Below are positions 33,482 to 42,507 of a stretch of 64,000 nt of DNA, one piece after another. Positions within the stretch are counted from its first letter, which is position 1; every line of letters begins with the position of its first letter. The stretch lies in NCBI RefSeq assembly GCF_014649855.1, contig NZ_BMTV01000030.1:35961-99960 (forward strand), read 5' to 3'. A program made the translations under genes and the position numbers. The notes beneath the pieces were generated by a model. It was not told the origin of the DNA and searched no databases. It saw only the letters and a program-made list of their open reading frames with translations. This DNA is from Streptomyces roseolus. GTDB lineage: Bacteria > Actinomycetota > Actinomycetes > Streptomycetales > Streptomycetaceae.

Positions 33482-33499
33482 CGGCGGAGCGGAGCACCG

Positions 33500-33537
33500 G
33501 CCCGCCGGCCGGGGCGCTGGGCCCCCGGCCGGCGGGC
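33500..33537 (+). terminator. Terminator after the GntR gene
   Basis: Perfect 15-bp arms, GCCCGCCGGCCGGGG and its complement, surround an 8-nt loop 19 bp after the GntR stop. It isolates the SMC operon from upstream transcription. Confidence 0.85.
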
Positions 33538-33609
33538 GGAGGGTACCGTCCGGGGCGGGACCGGGGCGGTGGTTTCTGCGCCGTTTCGACCCGTGTCAGT
33601 GCGAGGACC

Positions 33610-33615
33610 TACTCT
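33610..33615 (+). promoter_or_regulatory. -10 element TACTCT of the SMC operon (leaderless)
   Basis: TACTCT lies 7 nt before the GTG at 33623. TTCGAC at 33585-33590 is a possible -35 with a 19-bp spacer. This decides the start of the first SMC-operon gene. Confidence 0.5.
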
Positions 33616-33622
33616 GTGCACC

Positions 33623-35152
33623 GTGACTTCGCCTGCCTCGACGGACCTCGCTCCGCCCCAGCTCAGCGCGGGGCCGCGCCCCGCGCAGGGGCCGGCCGCC
33701 GACGAAGGGCTCGCGCGGCGCCTGCGCGCGCTCGCCTGCACGGCGCCGCTGCACGACCTCGACGCGCGCAAGGCCAACCTCGCGGGCGAGTACACCGTCT
33801 ACGCGATGGCCGAGATCGCCCTCGCCGCGATCGACCTCGTCACCCTCCACATGGACTTCGACACCGGCGCCGACCACGACCAGGTCGTCGCCCGGCTGCT
33901 GCCCCGCGTCGCCGCCCAGGCCCCGGAGCGCCCCGCCGCCGAGCACGAGCGCGTGGCCCGCTGGGTGCTGGAGAACCTGATCAACGTCGGCAGCGTCGAC
34001 CGCGGCTTCCGCGCCGTCTACGGCACCTTCGGCACCGACGGCGTGTACGTCCGCCGGGACTACGACTTCAAGCTCGTCGAGGAGGTCCCGGGGTACGGCG
34101 GCGCCGTCTGCCTCCGGACCACCGACGAGGCCGTCAACGTGCTCGTCGGCGCGCTCGACACCGACGTCACCAGCGCGCAGATCGCCGCCGAGGTGAAGCT
34201 GGAGGTCCTCATCAGCCGGGGCCGCCTCGCCGACGCCCAGCTCGCGGCCGAACAGGCCCGCTACCGCACCGTCCAGTACGCCGAGACCCTCCGCAGGACC
34301 CTGGAGGCCACCCGGCGCAACGTGCGCGCGGTCGACTGGCTCAACAGCGTCCCCGACATGATCGCCGAGGCGCTCGACCACGTCGCCGACCGCTACCGCC
34401 ACGAGAACGCGATCCTCACCAACATCCGCAAGGCCCGGGACGAGGCCGAGGAACCCGAGCACAAGCGCCGGGCCGCGGAACTGGTCGACATCGTCAAGGA
34501 CTGCATCCGCCGCCACACCCAGCTCCAGTCCCGGCTCCTGGAAGCGGGCCCGCTGTTCCGCGCCGAGCAGGACCGGCAGGCCTTCGCCGCGCCCACCCGG
34601 TACACCGGTCTCGACCTGTACGGGCAGCTGGTCGCGCCCGTGCTGCCGCTCCCCGTCGAGCGCGCCACCCGCGTCACGGACGCCTTCTTCGCGCGCGGCA
34701 CCGGCCTGCGCACCCCCGCCTCGGTCCGCCTCGGCGACCTCGTGGACCTGCTCCTCACCCCGCCCGTCGAGCGCGAGCACCTCGGCGCGGAGATGCCCGA
34801 GCCGGACCTGATCGCCACCCCCGACGACTCCCGCTTCAGCGAGCGCCAGCTCGCCGACGCGCTCGCCCTCCTCGACCTGGAGCACGACGCCCCGCGCCGC
34901 CTCTCCGGCCTGCTCGCCGACGCCCGCGCCACCGGCGGCGAGGACCTCGCCTACCTGGTCGCCCTGCTCGCCGTCCACGCGGCCAGCCCGCCGGTCGGCA
35001 CCGCCTACCGCCAGGGCGAGGAGCGCCTGCTCTTCGCCGTCGACGACGGCACCCCGCTCGAGGACCCCGGTTTCGGCGGCGCCGACCTCATCGTCGGCAC
35101 GGCCCTCCTCGACGCCGCGGGCATGGCCGCCGACCGCTCGGAGGCGTCGTGA
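33623..35152 (+). CDS. Kleisin-like subunit of an SMC complex (MukF/JetA-type candidate)
   Basis: The product has 509 residues, mostly helical. Residues about 45-200 (DLDARKANLAGEYTVYAMAE, then YGTFGTDGVYVRRDYDFKLV) look like a winged-helix/dimer region. Residues 200-330 are amphipathic helices (KLEVLISRGRLADAQLAAEQ, HENAILTNIRKARDEAEEPE), as in MukF/JetA middle regions. The C-terminal third is globular. There is no catalytic motif. Position, size and order (first, before KITE-like and SMC genes) match Wadjet/MukBEF operons. Assignment is by context and fold style, not by a decisive motif. Confidence 0.6.
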   Translation: MTSPASTDLAPPQLSAGPRPAQGPAADEGLARRLRALACTAPLHDLDARKANLAGEYTVYAMAEIALAAIDLVTLHMDFDTGADHDQVVARLLPRVAAQAPERPAAEHERVARWVLENLINVGSVDRGFRAVYGTFGTDGVYVRRDYDFKLVEEVPGYGGAVCLRTTDEAVNVLVGALDTDVTSAQIAAEVKLEVLISRGRLADAQLAAEQARYRTVQYAETLRRTLEATRRNVRAVDWLNSVPDMIAEALDHVADRYRHENAILTNIRKARDEAEEPEHKRRAAELVDIVKDCIRRHTQLQSRLLEAGPLFRAEQDRQAFAAPTRYTGLDLYGQLVAPVLPLPVERATRVTDAFFARGTGLRTPASVRLGDLVDLLLTPPVEREHLGAEMPEPDLIATPDDSRFSERQLADALALLDLEHDAPRRLSGLLADARATGGEDLAYLVALLAVHAASPPVGTAYRQGEERLLFAVDDGTPLEDPGFGGADLIVGTALLDAAGMAADRSEAS

Positions 35153-35922
35153 CGCACGCCTCCGACACCGACCGTTCCCGCAAGCGCCCCCGCCTCCTCA
35201 CCCGCGCCACCCGCGCGTGGCTCCCGAAGCCCACCCCACCGGAGCAGCCGCCGGCACCCGCGCCCGCCACGGAACCCGCCCCGGCCACGCCCGACTTCGC
35301 CGGACCGGCCCCCGCCCCGACGCACCCCGCCGAACAGCCGACGGCCCCGGCGGCCGACTCCCGGCCCGCGGTGCCGACGGCCGTCTCCGTCGAGCCCGCG
35401 ACCGACCCGACGGCCCCCGCCGGGACCGCCGCGCAGGCCACGGTGCCGACGGCCTCGACGGCCGACCTCGTCGAGCCCACCACAGGCCCGACAGGTCCGA
35501 CCGGCCCGACGGCCCCGGCGGACTCCACCATCGAGCAGCCCGAGGCCCCCGCCGCGCGCCCCGCGCCGGAAGCCCGTACCGGCCCCCGCCTCGTGCCCCC
35601 CTTCGTGGACCCGCCGTCCGCCCCCGCCGCTCCGGCGGCCCCGGCGCCCGAGCCGACCGGCGGAACCGGCACCGAGCCCGCCCCCGGCCCGGCCCCCCGC
35701 CCCCGCTTCGCCGTCGTCTCCCTGCCCGAGGCGCCCCGCGGTGCCCGGCGGCGGGAGCTGCCGAGCGTGCGGGCCGTGCGCCTCGGCGGCGCGGGGGAGC
35801 CGCCCGCGCCGGGCGGGCCCGCCGTGCCGCCCGCCGCCGTCACCCCCGTGCCGCTGCCCCTGCCCGGGACCGCCGGCACCGCCGTACCGAACGAGAGCCG
35901 CACCGAGGAGCCCCAGCCGTGA
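35149..35922 (+). CDS. Pro/Ala/Thr-rich disordered protein in the SMC operon
   Basis: The product has 257 residues. The first 30 are basic (SRKRPRLLTRATRAWLPKP). About 170 residues of Pro/Ala/Thr/Glu low complexity follow, including TGPTGPTGPTAP. A short C-terminal segment (PRFAVVSLPEAPRGARRREL) may fold or bind. Both ends overlap neighbours by GTGA, so it is translated in step with the kleisin- and KITE-like genes. I know of no counterpart in described Muk/Jet operons. It could be a flexible linker or regulator. Confidence 0.65.
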   Translation: MTHASDTDRSRKRPRLLTRATRAWLPKPTPPEQPPAPAPATEPAPATPDFAGPAPAPTHPAEQPTAPAADSRPAVPTAVSVEPATDPTAPAGTAAQATVPTASTADLVEPTTGPTGPTGPTAPADSTIEQPEAPAARPAPEARTGPRLVPPFVDPPSAPAAPAAPAPEPTGGTGTEPAPGPAPRPRFAVVSLPEAPRGARRRELPSVRAVRLGGAGEPPAPGGPAVPPAAVTPVPLPLPGTAGTAVPNESRTEEPQP

Positions 35923-36833
35923 GCGACAACCACGTCGAGTACGCCGAGTACCCGGACGCGTGGAGCGAGCAGGAGCCCCCCCGGCCCCCGGCCACGGCCC
36001 CCGCGCACGCCGCCGTCACCCCCGCGGACGCCGCCGACGCCGCGCGCCTCGTCTCCTTCGGGCTCCAGCCCAAGCTGCTGCCCGCCCGGGACGCCGAGTA
36101 CGCCGAACTGCTCCGCCGCTACCAGGAGGACCCGGCCTTCGCGCGGCTCGCCGACGCCGTCGCGACCGGTCTCGGCCTGATCGTCCTGGAGGTCTCCCCG
36201 CGCGCGGGCATGGCCGTCACCGCCGGCGAGGACTCCGTCTTCGCCGTCCGCATGGGCGACTACGCCCGCCGCGCCAACACCGACTCCGCCGACCGCTTCC
36301 TGCACGGCCTGGCCCACCTCGCCGTCGCCGCGATGGCCTTCCCGCGTCCCGAGGACCTCGCCGACGACGCGTACATCGGCCGCCTCACCGTCAACGGCGT
36401 GGACTCCTTCGTCCGCCAGGCCTGCCTCCGCCTGGAACAGCGCGCCGAGGAGGAGGGCGAGAACACCGACCCCGCCTCCGACGCCCCGGGCCTGGAGGCC
36501 GCCTGGCGCGTCTGGTCCCGCCGTTCCACCACCGGCGCGACCAAGGACGCCCGCCGCCTCGCGGGCTCCACCACCGGCATCGTCGCCAAGGCCGTCGCCT
36601 TCCTCACCGACTCCGGCTTCCTCCAGCGCACCGGCGACGAGAACGGCGGCTCGTACCGCACCACCGCCCGCTACCAGCTGCAGGTCCGCGACATGGCCGG
36701 TTCCGCCGCCCTCACCGAACTGCTCGACCTCGGGATCGTCCCGGTCAGCGACGGCACCGCCACCCTCGTCCCGCCGCCCGAGGGCGACGACCTGGACCTC
36801 GCCGCCGACGCCGGCCTCCCCTTCCACGCGTAA
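35919..36833 (+). CDS. KITE-like winged-helix subunit (MukE/JetB-type candidate)
   Basis: The product has 304 residues. After a 45-residue flexible start, two helical/winged-helix regions follow. The first includes LADAVATGLGLIVLEVSPRA and FLHGLAHLAVAAMAFPRP. The second contains TTGIVAKAVAFLTDSGFLQR and YRTTARYQLQVRDMAGSAAL, which read as helix-turn-helix plus wing. This fits tandem-WH KITE proteins that bridge kleisin and SMC. GTG overlaps the preceding stop. The SMC gene follows after 83 bp. Confidence 0.6.
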   Translation: MSDNHVEYAEYPDAWSEQEPPRPPATAPAHAAVTPADAADAARLVSFGLQPKLLPARDAEYAELLRRYQEDPAFARLADAVATGLGLIVLEVSPRAGMAVTAGEDSVFAVRMGDYARRANTDSADRFLHGLAHLAVAAMAFPRPEDLADDAYIGRLTVNGVDSFVRQACLRLEQRAEEEGENTDPASDAPGLEAAWRVWSRRSTTGATKDARRLAGSTTGIVAKAVAFLTDSGFLQRTGDENGGSYRTTARYQLQVRDMAGSAALTELLDLGIVPVSDGTATLVPPPEGDDLDLAADAGLPFHA

Positions 36834-36916
36834 CCCCACCACCGCCCGCGTCCCCCGGGCCGCCGCGTTCCGCCCCACCGAACTCCCCGAGCACGAGAGC
36901 ACGAGAGTCCCTCGCC

Positions 36917-39900
36917 ATGTACGAGCTGTCCCGGGTCCGCCTCTACTCCATCGGCCCCGCCGGCGCCCGCTACGCCGACACCGTCCTGGACCTGCGCGGT
37001 GTCGGCGCCCCCGTGCCGAACCCGGCGCCCACCCAGGCGGAGTTCTTCGAGGAGGAGCCCGTCGGCCCGCCGCGCCGCCCCGCCCCCGCGGGCGTGCTCT
37101 TCCTGGAGAACGGCGGCGGCAAGTCCGTCCTCCTCAAGCTGATCTTCTCGGTGATGCTCCCGGGCCACCGCAACACCCTCGGCGGCGCCAGCTCCGGCGT
37201 GCTCCGCAAGTTCCTGCTCGCCGACGACTGCGGCCACGTCGCGCTGGAGTGGCAGCACACCCTCACCGGCGAACTCGTCGTCGTCGGCAAGGTCAGCGAG
37301 TGGCGCGGCCGTCAGGTCTCCAACGACCCGCGGAAGTTCGCCGAGGCCTGGTACTCCTTCCGCCCCGGCCCCGGCCTCAGCCTGGACAACCTGCCGGTCG
37401 CCGAGGCGAACGCGGTCCGTCCCGCCGTCGAGGGCGCCTCCGCCGCCACCGGCCGACGCCGCACCATGAAGGGCTTCCGCGACGCCCTCACCGAGGCCGG
37501 CAAGGCCTACCCGCACCTGGACGTGGTGTGGGAGGAGATCCACGACCGCTGGAACGAGCACCTCGGCGAGCTCGGCCTCGACCCCGAACTCTTCCGCTAC
37601 CAGCGCGAGATGAACGCCGACGAGGGCGAGGCCGCCGGCCTCTTCGCGGTCAAGAAGGACTCCGACTTCACCGACCTCCTCCTCCGCGCGGTCACCGACA
37701 CCCGGGACACCGACGGCCTCGCCGACCTCGTCGGCGGCTTCGGCAACAAGCTCGGCCGCCGCGCCGAACTCACCGCCGAACGCGACTTCACCGCCGGCTC
37801 CGTCGACCTCCTGGGCCGCATCGTCGACGCCGCCGGAACCCGGTCCCGCGCGCGCGAGGTGCACGCCGGAGCCGAGCGCCGCACCCGTACCCTCGCCCGC
37901 CGCCTCTCCGGCCGCGCCGCGGGCGAGCGGGCCCGCGCCGCCGAGCTGGCCGAGCGGGTCACCGCCGCCGGCCACGCCGTCGCCGAGGCCGAGACGGCCC
38001 GCGAGCGCAGCGCCCTCATCGCCGCCGAACTCGCCTACCGGCACGCCTCCCTGGCGCTCGCCGCCGCCGAGAAGGGCGCCGCCTCCCAGCGCCGCGAGCT
38101 GATCGAGGCCCGCACCCTGCACTCCGCCTGGCAGGCCGCCGAGTCGGTGCTCCGCCACCGTGCCGCGGGCGACCGCTCCGCGCGCGTGGCCGCCGCCATC
38201 CGCGAGGCCGAGCGCGACGCCGCCCCGGCCCTCGCCGCCCGCGCCCTGGCCGCCGCCGACCTCGTACGGGCCCTGGCCGCGGCCGCCGAGGAGGGCGAGC
38301 GGCACGCCGCCGAGGAGGAGGAACGGTCCGCCGCCCTCCAGGAGGCCGGCGAGGCCGCCCACCGGGACGCCACCGCCGCCGCCACCGAGGCCCAGCGCGC
38401 CCGCAGCGAGGCCGGCCACCTGCGGCAGCGGCTCGCCGAGGTCGAGCAGGAGACCGCCGAGGCCGTCCGGGCCGGCTGGCTCGACGACTCCGCGCCCGAC
38501 GCCGACCCGGCCCGCGCCGCGCTCGCCGCCGCCGACGCGGAGAAGACCACCGTCGCCGCCTGGGACGCGGCCCGCGAGGCGGCCCGCACCGCGAGCGACC
38601 GGGCCCGCGAGACGGCCGCCGCCGAGTCCCGCGCCGAACTCGCCGCCGCCCGCGCCGCCGACGCCGCCGAGGCCGCCGGCAACGCCTACGACGCCGAGCG
38701 CCGTGCCGCCGAGGCCCTGGCCGCCGAGGAGCGCCTCGCCGAACTCCTCGGCCTGCCCTCCTCCGGCTCCCCGCTGCCCGGCCGGCGTGCCGCCGCCCCC
38801 GCCGACGGGGCCGACGGGCCCGCGGAGCCGTACGGGATCAGCGACGGGCCCGACGGCCGGTCCCCGCTCTCCGTCACCGACTTCGACCGCTACGCCGAGG
38901 AGCTGCGCCGCCTGCTCGACGAGGCCGTCTCCTCCGCCGAGCGCCGCCTCTTCGACCTGCGCACCGCCGCCGCCGACGACTCCCGCATCCTCGGCGCCCT
39001 CGGCGACGGCGGCCTGCTGCCGCCGGGCCCGGACGTCCTCGCCACCGTCGAGTTCCTCGGCGAGCACGGCATCCCCGCGCTCCCCGGCTGGCGCTACCTC
39101 GCCCAGTCCGTCGACCCCGCCGACCACGCGCGCGTGCTCGCCGCCCGCCCCGAACTCGTCGACGGCGTCGTCATCACCGACCCCGTCTCGTACGGGCGCG
39201 CCCGCGAGGCCCTCGGGTCCGCCGCCCTGCTGCCCCGCTCCGCCGTCGCCGTCGGCACCGCCGCCGCCCTCCTCGCCCCCGTACCGGCGCAGGACTCCGG
39301 CGACGACACCGGCGTCTTTCTCGTGCCGCCGAACCCGGCCATGCACGACGAGCACGCCGCCGACGAGGAGCGGCAGGCGCTCCGTGCGCGTGCCGCCGCC
39401 CGCGACGAGGAGATCCGGGCGCTGGCCGCCCGGCTCGCCGGCGACCGGGCCCTCGCCGCCCGGATCGGCGCCTGGCGCGCCGACTGCCCGCCCGGCATGC
39501 TCGCCGAGCTCGCGACCGCCGCCGCCACCGCCCGCGAGACGGCCGGGACGGCCGCCCGCGCCCTCGACGAGGCCCGCGCCCTGCGCGCCGAGGCCGAGGA
39601 GACCGCCGCCGAGGCCCTCGCCGTCCGCGACGAGCGGCAGGAGGCCGCCCAGCGCGCCCGCCGGGTCGCCGACGCCCTCGCCGGACTCGCGTACCGGCTC
39701 CGCGAGCGCTCCGCCTGGCAGGCCAAGCTCCGCGAGCTCGCCGACGACGCCGCCGAGGCCGAGGCCCGCGCCCAGACCTGCCTGGAACGCGCGCGTGCCG
39801 CCGACGAGGACCGCAGGGCCGCCCAGCGCGCCGCCGACGACGCCCACCGCACCGCCCGCGCGCTGCGCGCCGAGCGCGCCGAGATCGCCGGCGCCCCCGA

Positions 39901-41665
39901 GCAGCTTCCGGAGGAGGCCCCGGGCGCCCCCCGCGCCGCGCTCCCCACCCTCCGCGAGGCCTACCGGGCCGCCTCCCAGCTGTACGAGAAGGTCGGCGTC
40001 GGCGCCGACCTGCGCGCCGAGCAGGCCCGCGCCGAGAGCGACGAGTCCGCCGCCCTCGCCGAGCTGGACCGGCTCACGAACAAGGTCCGCACCCGCGCCG
40101 AGCAGCTCCTGGAGTCCACCGACGGCGCCGACGGCCCGTCCCGGCAGGCCGCCGCGGCCCGTGCCGAGTCCCTGGTGCAGATGCTGGAGACCCGCGCCTC
40201 CGAGGCGAGCGAGAAGCTCGGCCGGCTCCGCGGCGAGTCCGAGCGGCTCGCGCCCGAGGACGGCGAGGCCCACACCGAGCTGCCGGAGGAGCTGGTCCCG
40301 GCCGACGCCGACCAGGCCCAGGCCCTGTTGCGCACCGCGGGTGCCGAACTCGCCGCCCGCAGCGACGCGCTGGACGCGGCCCGCGCCGCCCACGCCGGGC
40401 TGCTGCGCGACCACCGGGCCGCCGAGGACGCCGCCGGCGGCTTCGACGAGACCGCCGCCCTCCTGCGGGACCTGCTGCGCGACCACGCGGAGGAGGAGCA
40501 GGAGGAGCCGGAGCCGTACGCCGGTTCCCTGGAGGAGGCCCGGAACGCCGCGGGCGAGGCCCGGCGGGCGCTGCGCGCCCGCACCGCCGAACTGTCCGCC
40601 GCCGACGCCGCCGTCCGCGAGGCGAGCGACATCCTCGTCCGGCACGCCAACTCCACCCGCTACGAGCAGGTCCGCACTCCGGCCCGCCAGCAGATCCGCG
40701 AGCTGCCCGCCTCCGCGCTGCCCGAGCACGCCGCCAAGTGGGCCGAGGCCTTCGCGCCCCGGCTGCGGGTCCTCACCGACGAGCTGGCCCAGCTGGAGCG
40801 CAACCGCGAGTCGATCGTGGACCGGCTGCGCGGCCTGGTGGAGACCTCGCTCGCCACCCTCCGCTCCGCCCAGCGCCTCTCCCGGCTCCCCGAGGGCCTC
40901 GGCGAGTGGTCGGGCCAGGAGTTCCTGCGGATCCGCTTCGAGGAGCCGGACCAGGCCACCCTCACCGAGCGGCTCGGCGAGGTCGTCGACGAGGCGACCC
41001 GGGCCGCCGTGAAGAAGAACTCCGACCTGCGCCGCGACGGCATGTCGCTGCTGCTGCGCGGAGTGCAGGCGGCCCTCGAACCCAAGGGCGTCGCCGTCGA
41101 GATCCTCAAGCCGGACGCGGTGCTCCGCGCCGAGCGGGTGCCGGTCGGGCAGATGGGCGACGTCTTCTCCGGAGGCCAGCTGCTCACCGCGGCCATCGCG
41201 CTCTACTGCACGATGGCGGCGCTGCGCTCCAACGACCGGGGCCGCGACAAGCACCGGCACGCGGGCACGCTGTTCCTGGACAACCCGATCGGCCGTGCCA
41301 ACGCCACGTACCTGCTCGAACTCCAGCGGGCCGTGTCGGACGCTCTCGGCGTCCAGCTGCTGTACACGACGGGCCTGTTCGACACGACGGCCCTCGCGGA
41401 GTTCCCGCTGGTGATCCGGCTGCGCAACGACGCGGACCTGCGGGCGGGACTGAAGTACATCAGCGTCGAGGAGCACCTGCGCCCGGGCCTGCCGCAGCCG
41501 GCCGGCGAGGGCGAGACGATCCACGGCGAGATCAAGGCCACCCGGATGTTCCGCCGCCACCAGGACGACCGGCAGGACGACCGGCAGGAGGGCCGCCAGG
41601 GCGAGCGTCAGGCCGACCGCCGTGACGACCGGCAGAACAGCGAGGACCCGTCCCCGGCGCCGTAG
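36917..41665 (+). CDS. Giant SMC-like ATPase (MukB/JetC-type)
   Basis: The product has 1582 residues. The N-terminal head starts LSRVRLYSIGPAGARYADTV with Walker A ENGGGKS (Lys69). Long Ala/Glu/Arg coiled coils occupy about 310-690 and 830-1380. A globular hinge-like segment around 690-800 includes GIPALPGWRYLAQSVD. The C-terminal head has the ABC signature VFSGGQLLTAA near 1418 and Walker B GTLFLDNPIG near 1451-1460, where the usual catalytic Glu is Asn. The last 40 residues are polar DDRQ-type repeats. It is last in the operon and would load or extrude DNA as part of a condensin-like complex. Confidence 0.82.
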   Translation: MYELSRVRLYSIGPAGARYADTVLDLRGVGAPVPNPAPTQAEFFEEEPVGPPRRPAPAGVLFLENGGGKSVLLKLIFSVMLPGHRNTLGGASSGVLRKFLLADDCGHVALEWQHTLTGELVVVGKVSEWRGRQVSNDPRKFAEAWYSFRPGPGLSLDNLPVAEANAVRPAVEGASAATGRRRTMKGFRDALTEAGKAYPHLDVVWEEIHDRWNEHLGELGLDPELFRYQREMNADEGEAAGLFAVKKDSDFTDLLLRAVTDTRDTDGLADLVGGFGNKLGRRAELTAERDFTAGSVDLLGRIVDAAGTRSRAREVHAGAERRTRTLARRLSGRAAGERARAAELAERVTAAGHAVAEAETARERSALIAAELAYRHASLALAAAEKGAASQRRELIEARTLHSAWQAAESVLRHRAAGDRSARVAAAIREAERDAAPALAARALAAADLVRALAAAAEEGERHAAEEEERSAALQEAGEAAHRDATAAATEAQRARSEAGHLRQRLAEVEQETAEAVRAGWLDDSAPDADPARAALAAADAEKTTVAAWDAAREAARTASDRARETAAAESRAELAAARAADAAEAAGNAYDAERRAAEALAAEERLAELLGLPSSGSPLPGRRAAAPADGADGPAEPYGISDGPDGRSPLSVTDFDRYAEELRRLLDEAVSSAERRLFDLRTAAADDSRILGALGDGGLLPPGPDVLATVEFLGEHGIPALPGWRYLAQSVDPADHARVLAARPELVDGVVITDPVSYGRAREALGSAALLPRSAVAVGTAAALLAPVPAQDSGDDTGVFLVPPNPAMHDEHAADEERQALRARAAARDEEIRALAARLAGDRALAARIGAWRADCPPGMLAELATAAATARETAGTAARALDEARALRAEAEETAAEALAVRDERQEAAQRARRVADALAGLAYRLRERSAWQAKLRELADDAAEAEARAQTCLERARAADEDRRAAQRAADDAHRTARALRAERAEIAGAPEQLPEEAPGAPRAALPTLREAYRAASQLYEKVGVGADLRAEQARAESDESAALAELDRLTNKVRTRAEQLLESTDGADGPSRQAAAARAESLVQMLETRASEASEKLGRLRGESERLAPEDGEAHTELPEELVPADADQAQALLRTAGAELAARSDALDAARAAHAGLLRDHRAAEDAAGGFDETAALLRDLLRDHAEEEQEEPEPYAGSLEEARNAAGEARRALRARTAELSAADAAVREASDILVRHANSTRYEQVRTPARQQIRELPASALPEHAAKWAEAFAPRLRVLTDELAQLERNRESIVDRLRGLVETSLATLRSAQRLSRLPEGLGEWSGQEFLRIRFEEPDQATLTERLGEVVDEATRAAVKKNSDLRRDGMSLLLRGVQAALEPKGVAVEILKPDAVLRAERVPVGQMGDVFSGGQLLTAAIALYCTMAALRSNDRGRDKHRHAGTLFLDNPIGRANATYLLELQRAVSDALGVQLLYTTGLFDTTALAEFPLVIRLRNDADLRAGLKYISVEEHLRPGLPQPAGEGETIHGEIKATRMFRRHQDDRQDDRQEGRQGERQADRRDDRQNSEDPSPAP

Positions 41666-41673
41666 GCAGGACG

Positions 41674-41704
41674 GAGGCCCGGCACCCCCGGGGCGCCGGG
41701 CCTC
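41674..41704. terminator. Terminator between SMC and membrane-protein genes
   Basis: GAGGCCCGGC pairs with GCCGGGCCTC across an 11-nt loop, 8 bp after the SMC stop. The flanking genes are convergent. Confidence 0.8.
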
Positions 41705-41716
41705 TCCTCCGCGGGC

Positions 41717-42061
41717 TCAGGCGACCCGCTCCTCCGGGACCCGCTCCCGCCGCCCCGGATACGCGCTGCTGCTCGGTTCGGAGACCACACCGTTGCGCTG
41801 CCGCCAGACCTGGCGGGTGATCCAGATGTCCAGCACGCTCCAGGTGGCCACGACGGTCGCGACCACCGCCGCGATCGTCATCGGAAAGGCCAGCCAGGAG
41901 CTCGTCACGGTGGTCAGGAAGGCGACCACGGCGAGGATGAGGGTCACCGACGTGATCATCACCGCCCGCACCGCCGCGTTCCGCACCGGATCCGGCATCC
42001 TCCGCAGTCCGCGCTCGTCCTCCACCCACAACTGACGGGCGGCCCGCGTCCTGTCTTCCAT
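41717..42061 (-). CDS. Two-span membrane protein, hypothetical
   Basis: The product has 114 residues. A charged N-terminus (EDRTRAARQLWVEDERGLRR) precedes two hydrophobic spans (AVRAVMITSVTLILAVVAFL and LAFPMTIAAVVATVVATWSV) and a polar tail. No family was recognised. GTG 42073 is an in-frame alternative with GGGGA immediately before it. It converges with the SMC operon and its upstream region is shared with the conservon promoter. Confidence 0.6.
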   Translation of the reverse strand: MEDRTRAARQLWVEDERGLRRMPDPVRNAAVRAVMITSVTLILAVVAFLTTVTSSWLAFPMTIAAVVATVVATWSVLDIWITRQVWRQRNGVVSEPSSSAYPGRRERVPEERVA

Positions 42062-42507
42062 CTGTTCCGTCACTCCCCACCGCACGACTCTCCCAGGGGT
42101 GGCTGCCCGGGTCCGGCCGCTTCGCACGTTACGTACGGCCGCGGCCCCGGCGCACGGCGGCCCGTCCTCGGACAGGGCGTTCCCCCTTGCTTCATGACGC
42201 TCCGGACAGGGAAAAGGTTTCCCCGAGTCGCTCGCGACGCACCTGACCCCGCGAGCGGAACGAACGATTCCAGCCATTGCGTCCACGGCGGAAAAGGACG
42301 CACCGTCACGTGTCCTGCACCACAGTGCCGCACCCGAACTCCTGGAATACCAGGACATCTCATGATCAACACTCACTCGACAGGCTGAAAATCGCCCAGA
42401 CACACCTTCGAGAAGGCCGTGATGCAGTAGTAGGCTCGCGCCGCCGTTTGTTGAAACCGAAGGTTGACGCGCCGTGTTGACGCGGCGACGCCGTTCGAGG
42501 GACCTCC
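42062..42507. promoter_or_regulatory. Conservon promoter region
   Basis: No gene is supported in these 446 bases. TTCGAG (42407-42412) and TAGGCT (42431-42436), 18 bp apart, form a likely vegetative-type promoter for the cvn operon about 70 nt before cvnA. The middle of the region (42230-42420) is less GC-rich than its surroundings. Confidence 0.5.

Noticed and set aside
36671..41560. A 1629-codon frame antisense to the SMC gene
   Set aside because: Gly/Leu/Gly-rich shadow of a GC3-biased gene; the sense frame has Walker A, signature and Walker B motifs.
42194..42388. Small plus-strand gene in the conservon upstream region
   Set aside because: No ribosome site, poor codon bias and Cys/Pro/Thr-rich random-looking product; a promoter region is more likely.
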